From Cladosporium sp. IMV 00045 (lineage: Eukaryota > Ascomycota > Dothideomycetes > Cladosporiales > Cladosporiaceae), in the NCBI GenBank assembly GCA_001931905.2, contig MSJI02000849.1:1-64000 (forward strand): 64,000 nt of DNA, in the 5' to 3' direction. Made by a program: the position numbers and the translations under genes. Of the stretch, positions 52,346-61,927 are shown in pieces; the first letter of the stretch is position 1, and each line of letters opens with the position of its first letter. The notes under the pieces are model-generated. The model was given only the letters and a program-made list of their open reading frames with translations, had not been told where the DNA came from and ran no database searches.

Positions 52346-53947
52346 ATGCGGTCATCCTTTGCCCATAAGCAGACGACGATGCAGGGCATACTGAAACCAA
52401 AACCAAGAATCGAACGCGATGACTACTCCCAAATCACCGACTTAGGACCAAATTCGGCCTACAATGGCAGTATGCAGTACCACCAACAGCCGCAACAGCA
52501 GCAACATTCGCAAACCCCGTCTTGGCCTGGTGTGGTCCAGTCGTCGCCCTACTATCCCAATGCCGCACCATACGCGACTCCCTCTCAACAACCCTATGCG
52601 ACGCCTTTACAGCCCTCGAGCGCGTCGCAACAGAGTCCATACAGCGGCTACAACTTGAGCAACAACACATACAGCTACCCTACCCAATATCCCACGACAG
52701 CTGTGCAATACCAGAATGCTGGACTAGACGAAGAGGAGTCTGATACCCCTTCAGCGGAAAAGACGGCTGAGGTAGAAGATATACAGCCACACGAGGCACA
52801 CGTGAAGGACCTGGACGAGCTTTGCGCCGCACTGCAAGCGCACATTGACGCCAACACTGTGGACGGTGTGAGCCAGCTGGCGAAGGCGGAGATCTCGCTG
52901 CATCAGGATGCTCTGGTGCCTCTGTTGCGGCCGGCCATTGGACCTTATGCGAATGGTGGAGCGCAGGATTTGCCAGAGGACTTCAAGAAGAACTATCCGG
53001 AGGACAGTGACGCGGGTGAGAAGGCTGGACAGGAGGGTGCAGGTGATTCGCAATCGCAGGATCAGTCTCAGCATGTCGCGGAAAACGGATCTCAGGAAGC
53101 TACGCAGGATCCAGATCAAGATACGCAACAGAGCCCGACGCAGCAAGATGGTGACAGAACGGCACCCCAACCAGAGAGCATGAATACCCAACCCCAAAAG
53201 AAGCCCGCCAAACCCCCCGGCAGCACACGAGACGAAACGCCCCTCAAAAACTGCCCCCAAGCCACCGTCTCCAACGTCCTCAACATCACCGACGGCGCCG
53301 TCCGCGCGATAGTCCAACGCGCCGCCTCACGCGGCATCGTGCAGCGCATAACCCAACTCGACGGCTTCAAGTACATGTTCAACAACTACTGGACATCCCA
53401 CAACGACAACGACGGCATGCGCTTCTCCTACATCTGCCGCGACAGCCTGCAGAACAAGGACCGCGCGGCCCACGTGCCCGCGCGCGCCTCCACCAACCCG
53501 CCCGTGCACGCCCGCCCCATGCTGCGCAAGGGCAAGCACGCCTGGGACTGCCGCGGGACCGTCTGTATTAAATTCTCCTCCGTCGTCGGCCACATCTTCA
53601 TCCAGTACAAACACGCCGCCATCCACCCGACGCACGCGTCGCGCAAGCGCACGCCGCGCGCTTCGCAGCAGAGGAAGAAACCGCCCGGCCGCCCGCGCGG
53701 TTCGACGAATGGCGGCAAGAGGAAGCGCGACGACGAGCAGCGCGGCTACGCGCTTTCGGAGCCGCAGGGCGCTTCGGTGCCGGCGCCGCTGGCTCAACCG
53801 AATTGGTATCCGCAGCAGGCCATGCAGTCTGCGCAGAGGGAGCCGAGTTTGTTCGAGCTCTTGCAGCAGAGTGCCGTGGAGACTGCGGCGAGCAATGCTG
53901 GCGGGCAGTTGGGGAGCACGATTAGTCCTTGGTGGGCGAATTCTTGA
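52346..53947 (+). CDS. AT-hook protein with a WRKY/GCM1-like zinc segment
   Basis: Probable nuclear DNA-binding protein. Single exon, 533 residues; a second ATG at 52379 (MQGILKPKPRIE) is an equally good start. The N-terminus is Gln/Pro/Tyr rich. The centre has an acidic Gln-rich region (DSQSQDQSQHVAENGSQEAT). Residues about 320-430 form a compact block: VLNITDGAVRAIVQRAASRG, RFSYICRDSL, WDCRGTVCIKFSSVVGHIFI and YKHAAIHP. The Cys, Cys and two His resemble the C...C...H-x-H arrangement of fungal WRKY-GCM1 zinc domains. An AT-hook follows (KKPPGRPRGS, about residue 447) with a basic NGGKRKR. The zinc reading is inference; the AT-hook is clear. Confidence 0.72.
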   Translation: MRSSFAHKQTTMQGILKPKPRIERDDYSQITDLGPNSAYNGSMQYHQQPQQQQHSQTPSWPGVVQSSPYYPNAAPYATPSQQPYATPLQPSSASQQSPYSGYNLSNNTYSYPTQYPTTAVQYQNAGLDEEESDTPSAEKTAEVEDIQPHEAHVKDLDELCAALQAHIDANTVDGVSQLAKAEISLHQDALVPLLRPAIGPYANGGAQDLPEDFKKNYPEDSDAGEKAGQEGAGDSQSQDQSQHVAENGSQEATQDPDQDTQQSPTQQDGDRTAPQPESMNTQPQKKPAKPPGSTRDETPLKNCPQATVSNVLNITDGAVRAIVQRAASRGIVQRITQLDGFKYMFNNYWTSHNDNDGMRFSYICRDSLQNKDRAAHVPARASTNPPVHARPMLRKGKHAWDCRGTVCIKFSSVVGHIFIQYKHAAIHPTHASRKRTPRASQQRKKPPGRPRGSTNGGKRKRDDEQRGYALSEPQGASVPAPLAQPNWYPQQAMQSAQREPSLFELLQQSAVETAASNAGGQLGSTISPWWANS

Positions 53948-54608
53948 GGCGGATTGAGAGGTCGTGTTTGGTGTCGTTTTGTGGTGCGCGTGGCTTGAGT
54001 GTGGGTTGTGTGGACCATGGGTCGGCGTGCTCATTACTAAGAAATCGCTTGGAAGCTTGCGAAACGGCGCCAGGATGACTTTCCAATAGCATCCGGCGGG
54101 CGTCGAGACTTGAAAGGCTAGTAAGATGGGCAGAGAGATTCGCTCAGTCTCTTCGGATGCCCCCTCAGGAGGGCAATAGGGCTAACGCTATCCCTCCAGC
54201 GAAGTTCATCTTCACCCTTGATGAGGAACCAGAACATCGCCAGATCCCGTCTTTCAACACTAAGAAAGGGGAGAAATCGAGCTTGTAGATCTAAGGATGA
54301 GATATCTACGAATATCATGTATCCAAAATGGGGGGACCCGCGTCAAAGAGCAGCGCGTCCCCCTGTAAGAGAAGTGATTGAAACTACAACCGTTCAATTC
54401 GTATAGAGAAACACCTGTGCGTGTATGATAGATAGATGAAAATGCGTCAAAATATGCGCACAAAAAATGCCCAACCGGCGCCAACGAAAAAGCCGTAATG
54501 CGGCGGGCGCAAAAAACAAAAAAAAAACGCGCTTTCGCTTCCCAAAGAATCTCCAGAATGTCTATCTCATCTCGTCATTCAATTCCCATCCTCACACTTC
54601 CCTCTTCC
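53948..54608. other. Convergent intergenic region
   Basis: 0.66 kb between two gene ends; A runs near 54500-54535. No gene recognised. Confidence 0.4.
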
Positions 54609-55906
54609 TCACCAATCTCCCCACCCACCATCGTCATCCTTCTTCGCCGTCGCAGGCCCACCACCACTGCTGCTCTTCATGGCACTCGTGCCGACATTTC
54701 TAGGCTTCTGCTGCTGCTGCTGAGCCGTCTTCGCCTCCCCCGCGGCCGCGAAATCGTCCCAGAAATCCTTCTTCTCCTTCGGAGGCCCCGTGGGATCGGC
54801 GCCGAACGAGTCCCAGAAATCCTTCTTCTCCGGCGCCACGCCCCTGCTGCCACTCGTCGCCGCACCGCCACCGCCAGATGCGTGCTCCGGGTCGACGAAG
54901 CGGTTGAACTGATCATTGAGCCCGCGCGAAGTGTGCTGCAGACCCGAACCGAGGTTCGTGCCGAACTGCCTGGCTTGCGAAGCGAAGTCGCCGCTGTTGA
55001 GGTTCGCCATGCCCGGCTGGATGTAGGCTTTGTTGACGCTGGCGGCTTGCTTGGCGAAACTGCTGCCCAGCCAGCCGAAGCCCTTGGTCAGGGCGGCGAC
55101 GGGGTCTTTTTGGAAGTCGTCGGTGGTGGGCACGCCGAATTCGTCCGACTGTGAGGATGAGGGCGCAGGCGATGAGCCGAATCCGGAGTATTTCCCTCCC
55201 TGCGAGGGCGCGAGGCCTTCCGGGCGGGAGGAGTTTTCCGCCCCTTTGCTGGCGAAGTAGGCTTCGTTCTTTGCTTTTTGCGATTCAGGCCCGAAGCCCT
55301 GCGGTGTGTTCCTCCCCGATCCGCCAGAGGGGGTGGGGATCTCGCCCGCGGCGGCTTTCTTGGCCGGTGCCTCTTTCTTCGTCGCGCCGGGGACGTATTT
55401 CCTCTCCTCGACTTTGCAGGTCAGGCGTTCCTTCCACTCCTCACCGGCTTCGCTGTCGTAGCGCTCGGCGATTGTGCAGTTTTCGAATTCCCGCGCCAGG
55501 GTGCGGTTGCTGGCGTGCGCGTCGAAGAAGGCCTTGTAGGGCGCGTTGCCGCCGAGTTCCATGCGCTTCACTTCGGCGAGCTTGAAGGCGTCCATGGTCA
55601 CGCTGCGCACGAAGGAGATATGCACGCCCAGGCTGCGGTGAATGCCGCTGCAGGCGAGGCAGAAGAAGATGCCGAGTTTGGGGGAGGCCTGGGATTGGAG
55701 GTGTTGTCAGTCATTTTGAGGGTCTTGTATGCTTTGGTGGAGACATGACTGTTTTGATATTCGGAAGTGAATGACTTCCTTCAATCCAGACATACCCATT
55801 GTGGACTGGGAGCACCGCAGTCGATGCAGCGGTTGTTCTCGTTGGTTTTGGCGATTTCGCCCAGCTTCGAGCGGGTTTCCGGGTCGACCTCCCACATTTT
55901 ACTCAT
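54609..55906 (-). CDS. gcs1: ArfGAP Gcs1/ArfGAP1
   Basis: GTPase-activating protein for Arf1 in COPI vesicle traffic at the Golgi. Exons 55906-55796 and 55688-54609, 396 residues. The ArfGAP zinc finger C-x2-C-x16-C-x2-C (CIDCGAPS, then FFCLACSGIHRSLG) is split by the 107-bp intron. The invariant arginine is in GIHRSLGVH. An amphipathic, Ser-rich ALPS-like segment (FGWLGSSFAKQAASVNKAYI) would sense membrane curvature. Two repeated Trp motifs (EKKDFWDSF and EKKDFWDDF) and a terminal GGWGDW resemble Trp-based delta-COP ligands. Confidence 0.93.
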
Positions 55907-56486
55907 TTTGGTTGAAGGTTGGAAGTGTTGTTGGGTGTAGAGATCGAAAAAGGAGTGTAAAAGAGGGATGAATGGCAATGATGTGTACCTTATGGGAGTC
56001 GTTGGATGTGGAGACGCGGAGGAGGAGCAAGGCCAGTTCTGGGCTCTATTGACAGGGTGGAGATTGAGTGTTGTCGTTGGACGTTGTTCAAGAGATATTT
56101 GTATTGAAAGGTTGGTGTAATCTCCTATCCAGAAGAGAAGTACATAGTCAGCTTCAGCCCATCAATTCATCCTACATTTGATTAATGCTTAACTGCATGT
56201 ATTGATTGATCCCATGTATTGTGCGCGCATGCTCCCGCCGCCCGTCTCGCGTCCCTGCAGATCAGCCGAAGTGTCAATCGACGTCATTTTCTGCCCGCTG
56301 CAAAACACTTGAGAGAAAGCTTGAGCCAGTCGGCCGGCGCAAGTCAGGTCAAGTCGATCCACGAACATCTCCATTCTCCATTCCTTTCACCCTTGCCTCT
56401 CAATTGGCCTCTCCCTTCCTTCGACATACATTCTCGGTATATCTCTATACCAACGCATCCCTACTGGAGAACATCACCTACCAGCC
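55907..56486. promoter_or_regulatory. Bidirectional promoter gcs1 / acinus-like gene
   Basis: 0.58-kb divergent spacer. No gene or clear element recognised. Confidence 0.4.
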
Positions 56487-57986
56487 ATGACCGACTACAA
56501 CAGCTTCAAAGCTGCCGAACTGAAGGAACTGCTGAAAGAGCGTGGCATTTCAAGCACTGGCCTCACTCGCAAACAACAATACATTGAGGCTCTGCAAGAG
56601 GATGACGCGAAGCCGGCTGCTGAGGAGGACAATGAGAATGCAGTCGCGCAGGAGGTTAGCGTAGAGCCCATTGCGCAAGAAGCCGACGAGCAGCCAGCCG
56701 CGCAAGCAAATGACGAGACTCCAATCGCGCAGGACAACACAGAGGAGAATACTGCACAGGAGAATGGTGCTGAGCAGAATGACGGGCCATCACAAATATC
56801 AGACGACCAATCCGACAATCGCAAGCGAAAGCGTCGAAGCCCTACGCCGCCTGTCACCGAGGATTCAGTGCAGAAAAAGCTCAAGGCGGCCGATGGTGAG
56901 GAAGTCGCAAAGTTGCCAGAGGACTTCAAGGATGATGCGCCGGCGCCGATTGAGGGTGAGGCAGAGCAGACGGTACAGCCTACCGTCGTCAGCGACGACG
57001 TGATGGACGTCAGCGGAGAGCAACAAGTGAAAGAAGAAGACATTCAAAGAGCCGCCGACAGCGCTGAGAAGCAGGAAGAGACGTCAACAGAACCAATGGC
57101 AGTAGACCCAACCGGACCTGCAGACATTGACAACTCCGGACCGCCTTCAACCCACCCTCCGACTCCAGCCCTCTACATCCGCAACCTCCTCCGTCCTCTG
57201 CAAATCCCTCCTTTCCAGGACCATCTCCTCCAACTAGCAACCCCCTCATCCGAACCCATAGACGACTCCCTCATCACCACCATCCACCTCGACGCCTTCA
57301 AAACCCACGCCTTCGTCATCTTCACCTCCACAACCGCCGCCTCCCGCGCCCGCGCCGGCCTGCACGACCGCGTCTGGCCCGAAGAAACGCAACGCAAATC
57401 CCTCTGGGTCGACTACGTGCCTCCGGAGAAAACGCACGAATGGATCACGACAGAGCAGCAAGCCGGTAAGACCAAACGCTTCGAAGTCGTCTACTCCAGC
57501 CCCTCCGAGGACCACCCCATCGCCACACTCGAAGAAATCTCCCAACACCCACCCACCGCCCCATCCACCACCTCAGTCCCCGGCCCCGGCATGCCCAACG
57601 CCCCCACCGGCCCGCGCAGCGACCGCCCCACCGCCCACCAACAAAATCAAACCGCCCACCCGCCCCGCAAGCCCCTCCACCCCGCCTCCCACCTCTCCCA
57701 CTTCCCCAGCACCACCGCGCTGCCCAAACTCTTCTACCAGCCCGTCTCGGCGGAGCTCGTGGACAAGCGCCTGGACGAACTGGACCGCGAGACGAGCCGC
57801 GACTGGGACAACGGGCGCCAGAAACCTTTCGGCTCGGCGCTGGATCAGTTGCGAAGGTATACTTTTGAGGATGGCGATGTGGTTGTTGATGGTGGTGTGG
57901 ATTTCGGTGGGTTTGGGAGAGATAGGGGGGCGGGTGGCGGTGGACATGGGGGTGGGGGGAGGAGGAGGAGGGGAGGGAGGAGGTGA
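56487..57986 (+). CDS. Acinus-like SAP-domain protein
   Basis: Nuclear RNA/DNA-binding protein related to acinus (ASAP complex). Single exon, 499 residues. SAP domain at residues about 5-39 (FKAAELKELLKERGISSTGL). An acidic Gln/Glu region with AQE-x-type repeats and a nuclear signal (NRKRKRR) follows. An RRM-like fold lies at about 228-318 (PTPALYIRNLLRPLQIPPFQ; FKTHAFVIFTSTTAASRARA). At about 411 is an RSB-type motif (LPKLFYQPVSAELVDKRLDE), which in acinus contacts RNPS1 and SAP18. The C-terminus is RGG-like (GGGGHGGGGRRRRGGRR). Confidence 0.85.
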   Translation: MTDYNSFKAAELKELLKERGISSTGLTRKQQYIEALQEDDAKPAAEEDNENAVAQEVSVEPIAQEADEQPAAQANDETPIAQDNTEENTAQENGAEQNDGPSQISDDQSDNRKRKRRSPTPPVTEDSVQKKLKAADGEEVAKLPEDFKDDAPAPIEGEAEQTVQPTVVSDDVMDVSGEQQVKEEDIQRAADSAEKQEETSTEPMAVDPTGPADIDNSGPPSTHPPTPALYIRNLLRPLQIPPFQDHLLQLATPSSEPIDDSLITTIHLDAFKTHAFVIFTSTTAASRARAGLHDRVWPEETQRKSLWVDYVPPEKTHEWITTEQQAGKTKRFEVVYSSPSEDHPIATLEEISQHPPTAPSTTSVPGPGMPNAPTGPRSDRPTAHQQNQTAHPPRKPLHPASHLSHFPSTTALPKLFYQPVSAELVDKRLDELDRETSRDWDNGRQKPFGSALDQLRRYTFEDGDVVVDGGVDFGGFGRDRGAGGGGHGGGGRRRRGGRR

Positions 57987-58184
57987 GGATGAACTTGACG
58001 TAAGGTAAGAGATTTTTCACTGTTTCTTTTTTCTTTTTCTTTTTCTTTTGGATCGCAGGGAGGGGAGATGGAAGGTTGGTTGGTTGAGAGGAATGATTGG
58101 ACAAGGGGGATTTTTTTTTTGCATAAGGGAAGAAAGGAGCGAGTAAGGAAGAAAAAGGATTTCTCGGCGGTGATTAGGATTTTT

Positions 58185-58672
58185 GGGTAGGCTATGTCTG
58201 ATGGTACTAGCATCTTGAGAATAGAGATGCTCTACTTCTGAAACGGGATTCTCAGCGGTCATGGGGTGTTTTGGGTAGGCTGAGTCTGTTGGTACTTGCT
58301 TCTTCGGAATGGTCATGTTTGTCGCTGAGAAAGTGTTTCTCGACGGCGATGCGTGCTTTCGCGTGGACTTGGCGTGATGGTATTTGCATGATGGAAACGG
58401 AGATGCTCTGTCTCCCAAGAAAGACTTTCTCAGCGGCGATGGAAGTTTTTTTCCCGGGCATCTATGTCTGATAGTATCTGCATGGTGAAGACGGAGATAC
58501 TCCGTCTCTGAGAAATGCTTTCTCAGCGGTCATGGGGTTGTTTTGGGTAGGCTACGGCCGTTGGCACTTGCATCTATGAGAAGGGAGATGCTCTATCTCA
58601 TGTCTGCAAATGGATTCCCCGACGGGGATACGTGTGTTTGCATAGACTGGGCGTTGAGGGCGCTTGCACCCC
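58185..58672. repeat. Degenerate minisatellite, unit about 88-96 bp, about 5.5 copies
   Basis: Copies begin near 58185, 58273, 58361, 58453, 58545 and 58641 (last one partial). The best-conserved parts are a GGGTAGGCT-like start, a GAGATGCTCT centre and TTCTCAGCGGTCATGGGG. The period is not a multiple of three, so it is unlikely to be coding. Confidence 0.8.
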
Positions 58673-58690
58673 TTGGACACTTTTGATAAT

Positions 58691-58693
<3 letters not shown>

Positions 58694-58742
<49 letters not shown>
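58694..58742. repeat. CT dinucleotide microsatellite
   Basis: About 24 perfect CT units directly after the minisatellite. Confidence 0.97.
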
Positions 58743-58746
<4 letters not shown>

Positions 58747-59072
58747 TTGTCCTTCACTCGAATACTTCGTTCTGAATCTCGAACCTGTTGGTGATATGAA
58801 GTTTGGATTTCTTTTTCTTTTTCCTCGTGAGGGGCCCAAGTTAATGCTTGCCTTCTTCTTTTGTGTAGCTGATACACTCACATTGCCTGCCTGTCTGCCT
58901 ACCTGCTCGCTTGATAGGTAGGTGGCAAAAAGTCAGGACTTTAGACATGCACACGCGCACACACACACCTAGCTTCCCATCTCCAATAAAATTCCACTCC
59001 CTCTCTCATCCGCTCGCTCAATTCCAAACAAACCCCTCCTTCGCAATCTCACTCACGCACACACACTACACC

Positions 59073-60385
59073 TCACGCCCTCCTCGCCCGACTCCCCCTC
59101 TTCCAAACGTCGACAAACCTCGCCTTCTCCCTCACTCCCAAACCAACCCTCTTGACCCTCCCCAACCGCGCCAGAGAATCCGCCACCATGTCCAGAACCT
59201 TCCTCTCCGGCTCCAGCAAACCATCCTCATCAACGCCCCCACCGCTGACGCTCTCGCCGCCATTCAGCGTGTCGAAGTAATTAGCCTCGTAACCCCCACC
59301 AGCAGCGCCTGCGGTCCTCTTGGAGCCGTTCGTGCCGCGCTGCTCGGCCACTGCGTCGGCCGGCGGGTTGCGCACCACGGCGCCGATGCGCGTGCGGATG
59401 CAGTGCGTGTTGCTGCTCAGCAGGGTCCAGACGAAGTGCAGCGCGGGGAGCAGGCCGGGGAGGGGCGTGACGATGTCGGCGGGCGTGTAGCGGAGGGAGA
59501 CGGGGTAGATCTTCGTGCGGGGCGAGGCGGAGAGGAGCGCGGGCGTTGGGGCTAGGATGGCGCGGCCGTTGGACGGGGTGGCTTCGGGGAAGACGACGGT
59601 GATGCGCGAGGGATTGCGGGACGTGATGGAGGTTAGGGTCGTGAGGTGAGCGGCTTCTTTGGTTCCTGGGGCGGGGAGGTGGGTGGGTGGCGCGCTGAGG
59701 CTGGAGAGGAGGGCGGTGGAGAGGGAGATGGGGAGGACGAGTTTGGAGCCTGGGTAGGATTGCGTGAAGATCGGGTCCAGGATTGTGGCGAGGTAGAGGA
59801 TGTCGAGCGGAGAGGTGTGCGAGGCTGCCACGATGGAGCCGGCGCTGGGCATGTGCGTGGTGGCGGCTTTGCCTAGGGATCTGGGAGGGGAGGTGTTAGT
59901 GAGTGCATACATGTACATGTGGGGATTTTCTGTCTTTTGCTGCTTCCATCATTGACTTACCCTCTTCGCACGCCGTCGACTTGCAGGTCAACCCACCAAA
60001 TGCCAGGAATGCCGATGATACACCATAGATTCGCTTTGCGCAGGAGAGTTCCGGGAGGGGTCCATTGGATGAAGGCGAACCAGACGAAGCCAGCGAACAG
60101 CAGGAATGGGATGCGCAGGAAAAAGACAAACTGTGCGTATGTCAGTATGAGAGGCCTGGCTTGTGGTACATACGTTCTTGGGAAATACTTCAAACATACC
60201 AGACGCCACGGGAAAAGCAATGGAGTACTCCCTCCGACAGAGACGGGGAAGAAAGGCGCAATGCCGGAGCCTGCAAGTGACAAAGATAAAATCAGCGAAA
60301 GCTGTCGAATGCGGCGACATGGACGATTACAAGTCTGTGGATCTTTTTCCTAACCTTTATCGCGATACTGCCCGTATTTCTCCAT
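59073..60385 (-). CDS. PlsC-type acyltransferase (Vps66/Loa1-like)
   Basis: Membrane lysophospholipid acyltransferase of the ER or lipid droplet. Exons (minus) 60385-60355, 60270-60200, 60130-59961 and 59880-59073, 359 residues with consistent phases. The first exon (MEKYGQYRDK) matches the family start. A membrane segment (FVFFLRIPFLLFAGFVWFAF) precedes the acyl-acceptor box: H112-x4-D117 in ASHTSPLDILYL. A further conserved block is RITVVFPEATPSNGRAIL. The second intron (60199-60131, 69 bp) is a multiple of three and stop-free. The C-terminal half carries a Gly-rich insert (TAGAAGGGYEANY) typical of fungal members. Confidence 0.85.
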
Positions 60386-61927
60386 CCTCACCACTCATAA
60401 CCGCACCAACAGATGACACAGAGCTTGTCTTCGGTAGTGTGCCAGCCAGATATAAAAGTGCGGTCCGTCTGCTTGCCGCCTTTGATTAGGAGCAAGAAAA
60501 GGCTAAATTGGGCGTGTGTAGAAACCGCGGCAGCAGCAGCAGCAGCAGCAAGACAAGCATCAACCAAAAGAAGGCGTGCGAGGCGTCTGCAGAAGAGGTG
60601 CGTCGTTCCTCTCGGCGTTTGTGGTCGTAGTGCTGTTCGGTGCAGACGTTCGTCTGGCTAATAATCCGCACTAGCTGCACTTGCCGAACACTTGTTCTTT
60701 TATTTGCCGGGGCTGACGACAGCGGCGGTGCGCAATGATTGTTCGTGGGTCCTTTGCGGTATGAGGAGGTCGGGCAATAATTTCTGGTTGAGGCGGTGTT
60801 CTCTCTTCTGCTTCTTCCCTCGCTCGAGCAAAGCGCGGATTGTGCTCCGAGGCGTCTCCGGCTCTGTGGGTTGGGGGTTGGATGAGGAGGAGTAGGATTT
60901 ACCCGGAAGTCGGATGGGATGTTGAGATTCGGTGGGGTTTGATGACTTGTTTATGATGATGCAGAGATGGACAACGAACTACGGAGGTACTGACGGTGCT
61001 GGACAAGTGCCCAGGTAAGGGGGTCGAGTGACGAGTAACAAGGGGAAAAAACGGTGGATTATTAATAAGTCGAAATTCAAAGCATTTTTCGCTTCACGCC
61101 AAAAAGAGAAAGGGAAAACATGTGATAGTGGCATGACGCCTTCCTTGTGTGGCGTTTGGGCACATGAACCCGGCAGAAGAAACCTGAAGGTGCCGGCCGG
61201 TCGGGCGCTTGCCTGCATCCAGGGCGGCCTGCAGCGAGAGCGCTGTTGGACATTTTGACACTTCACATGCAAAGGGGTGGGAAATAGAAATACCGGGGAG
61301 GCACACGTGCGATTGTGAGAGATTTCGATGGGTGACGGACGAGCTGGATCGCTAATCAATCGCCGATAATCTGCCAACACACAAGAGGTAGCTGCTGCAT
61401 CTTCGTTTGGCTTCTTCCGTGCACGCCTGGCATCATCCACATTGAACATTGTCAAGGACAACAAACGCCATCCAATGCTCTTGGAAAAGAGCAGAATCAT
61501 CAAACCAACCCTAACCCTAACAACCCCAAGTATCGCAGCACTGCAGATCGGGTGGAGCGAGGCGCGTCTATTGTCCACCACGACCAACGAACGAAAATAC
61601 AGAAACATCGCCTCGCATTGATTGCACGACATTTGACAAGAGAAGTGCAAAGATAGACCGGTTGAATCGTGCAGATGGTCGTACAGTAGTTCCCTCGAAA
61701 CCGGCTGCGGATGGTCCCGACTGGCCGATCGCGAACTGTGTGGGAGGATTGTTTACATGTGCCTGGCCCTACCCCAAACAAAGCGTTCGACTTTGATGAA
61801 GAACCAGGGACCACATCATCATTCCACCCACACGAATCGCGCGACAATGGCCTAAATGTTAGCAGCCATCCTGTCACAACAGACTGGCTTCTCCAACATC
61901 GCGCAAAATTCTTTCTGGATCCTCCCC
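60386..61927. other. Divergent intergenic region, acyltransferase / kinesin
   Basis: 1.54 kb. Contains a short CAG run (about 60530-60550) and a telomere-like CCCTAA repeat (61504-61520). No gene recognised. Confidence 0.45.

Larger units (their letters stand above)
57987..59072. other. Convergent intergenic region with tandem repeats
   Basis: Holds an 88-96-bp degenerate minisatellite, a CT microsatellite and pyrimidine tracts (58020-58050). No gene supported. Confidence 0.6.

Noticed and set aside
58017..58461. Minus-strand open frames across the minisatellite
   Set aside because: The repeat period is not a multiple of three, so the peptide repeats change frame from copy to copy; composition is low-complexity.
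58185..58672. Cluster of C/D-box snoRNAs in the 88-96-bp repeat units
   Set aside because: C-box-like (TGATG) and D-box-like (CTGA) strings occur in some units but are not conserved at fixed positions across copies.
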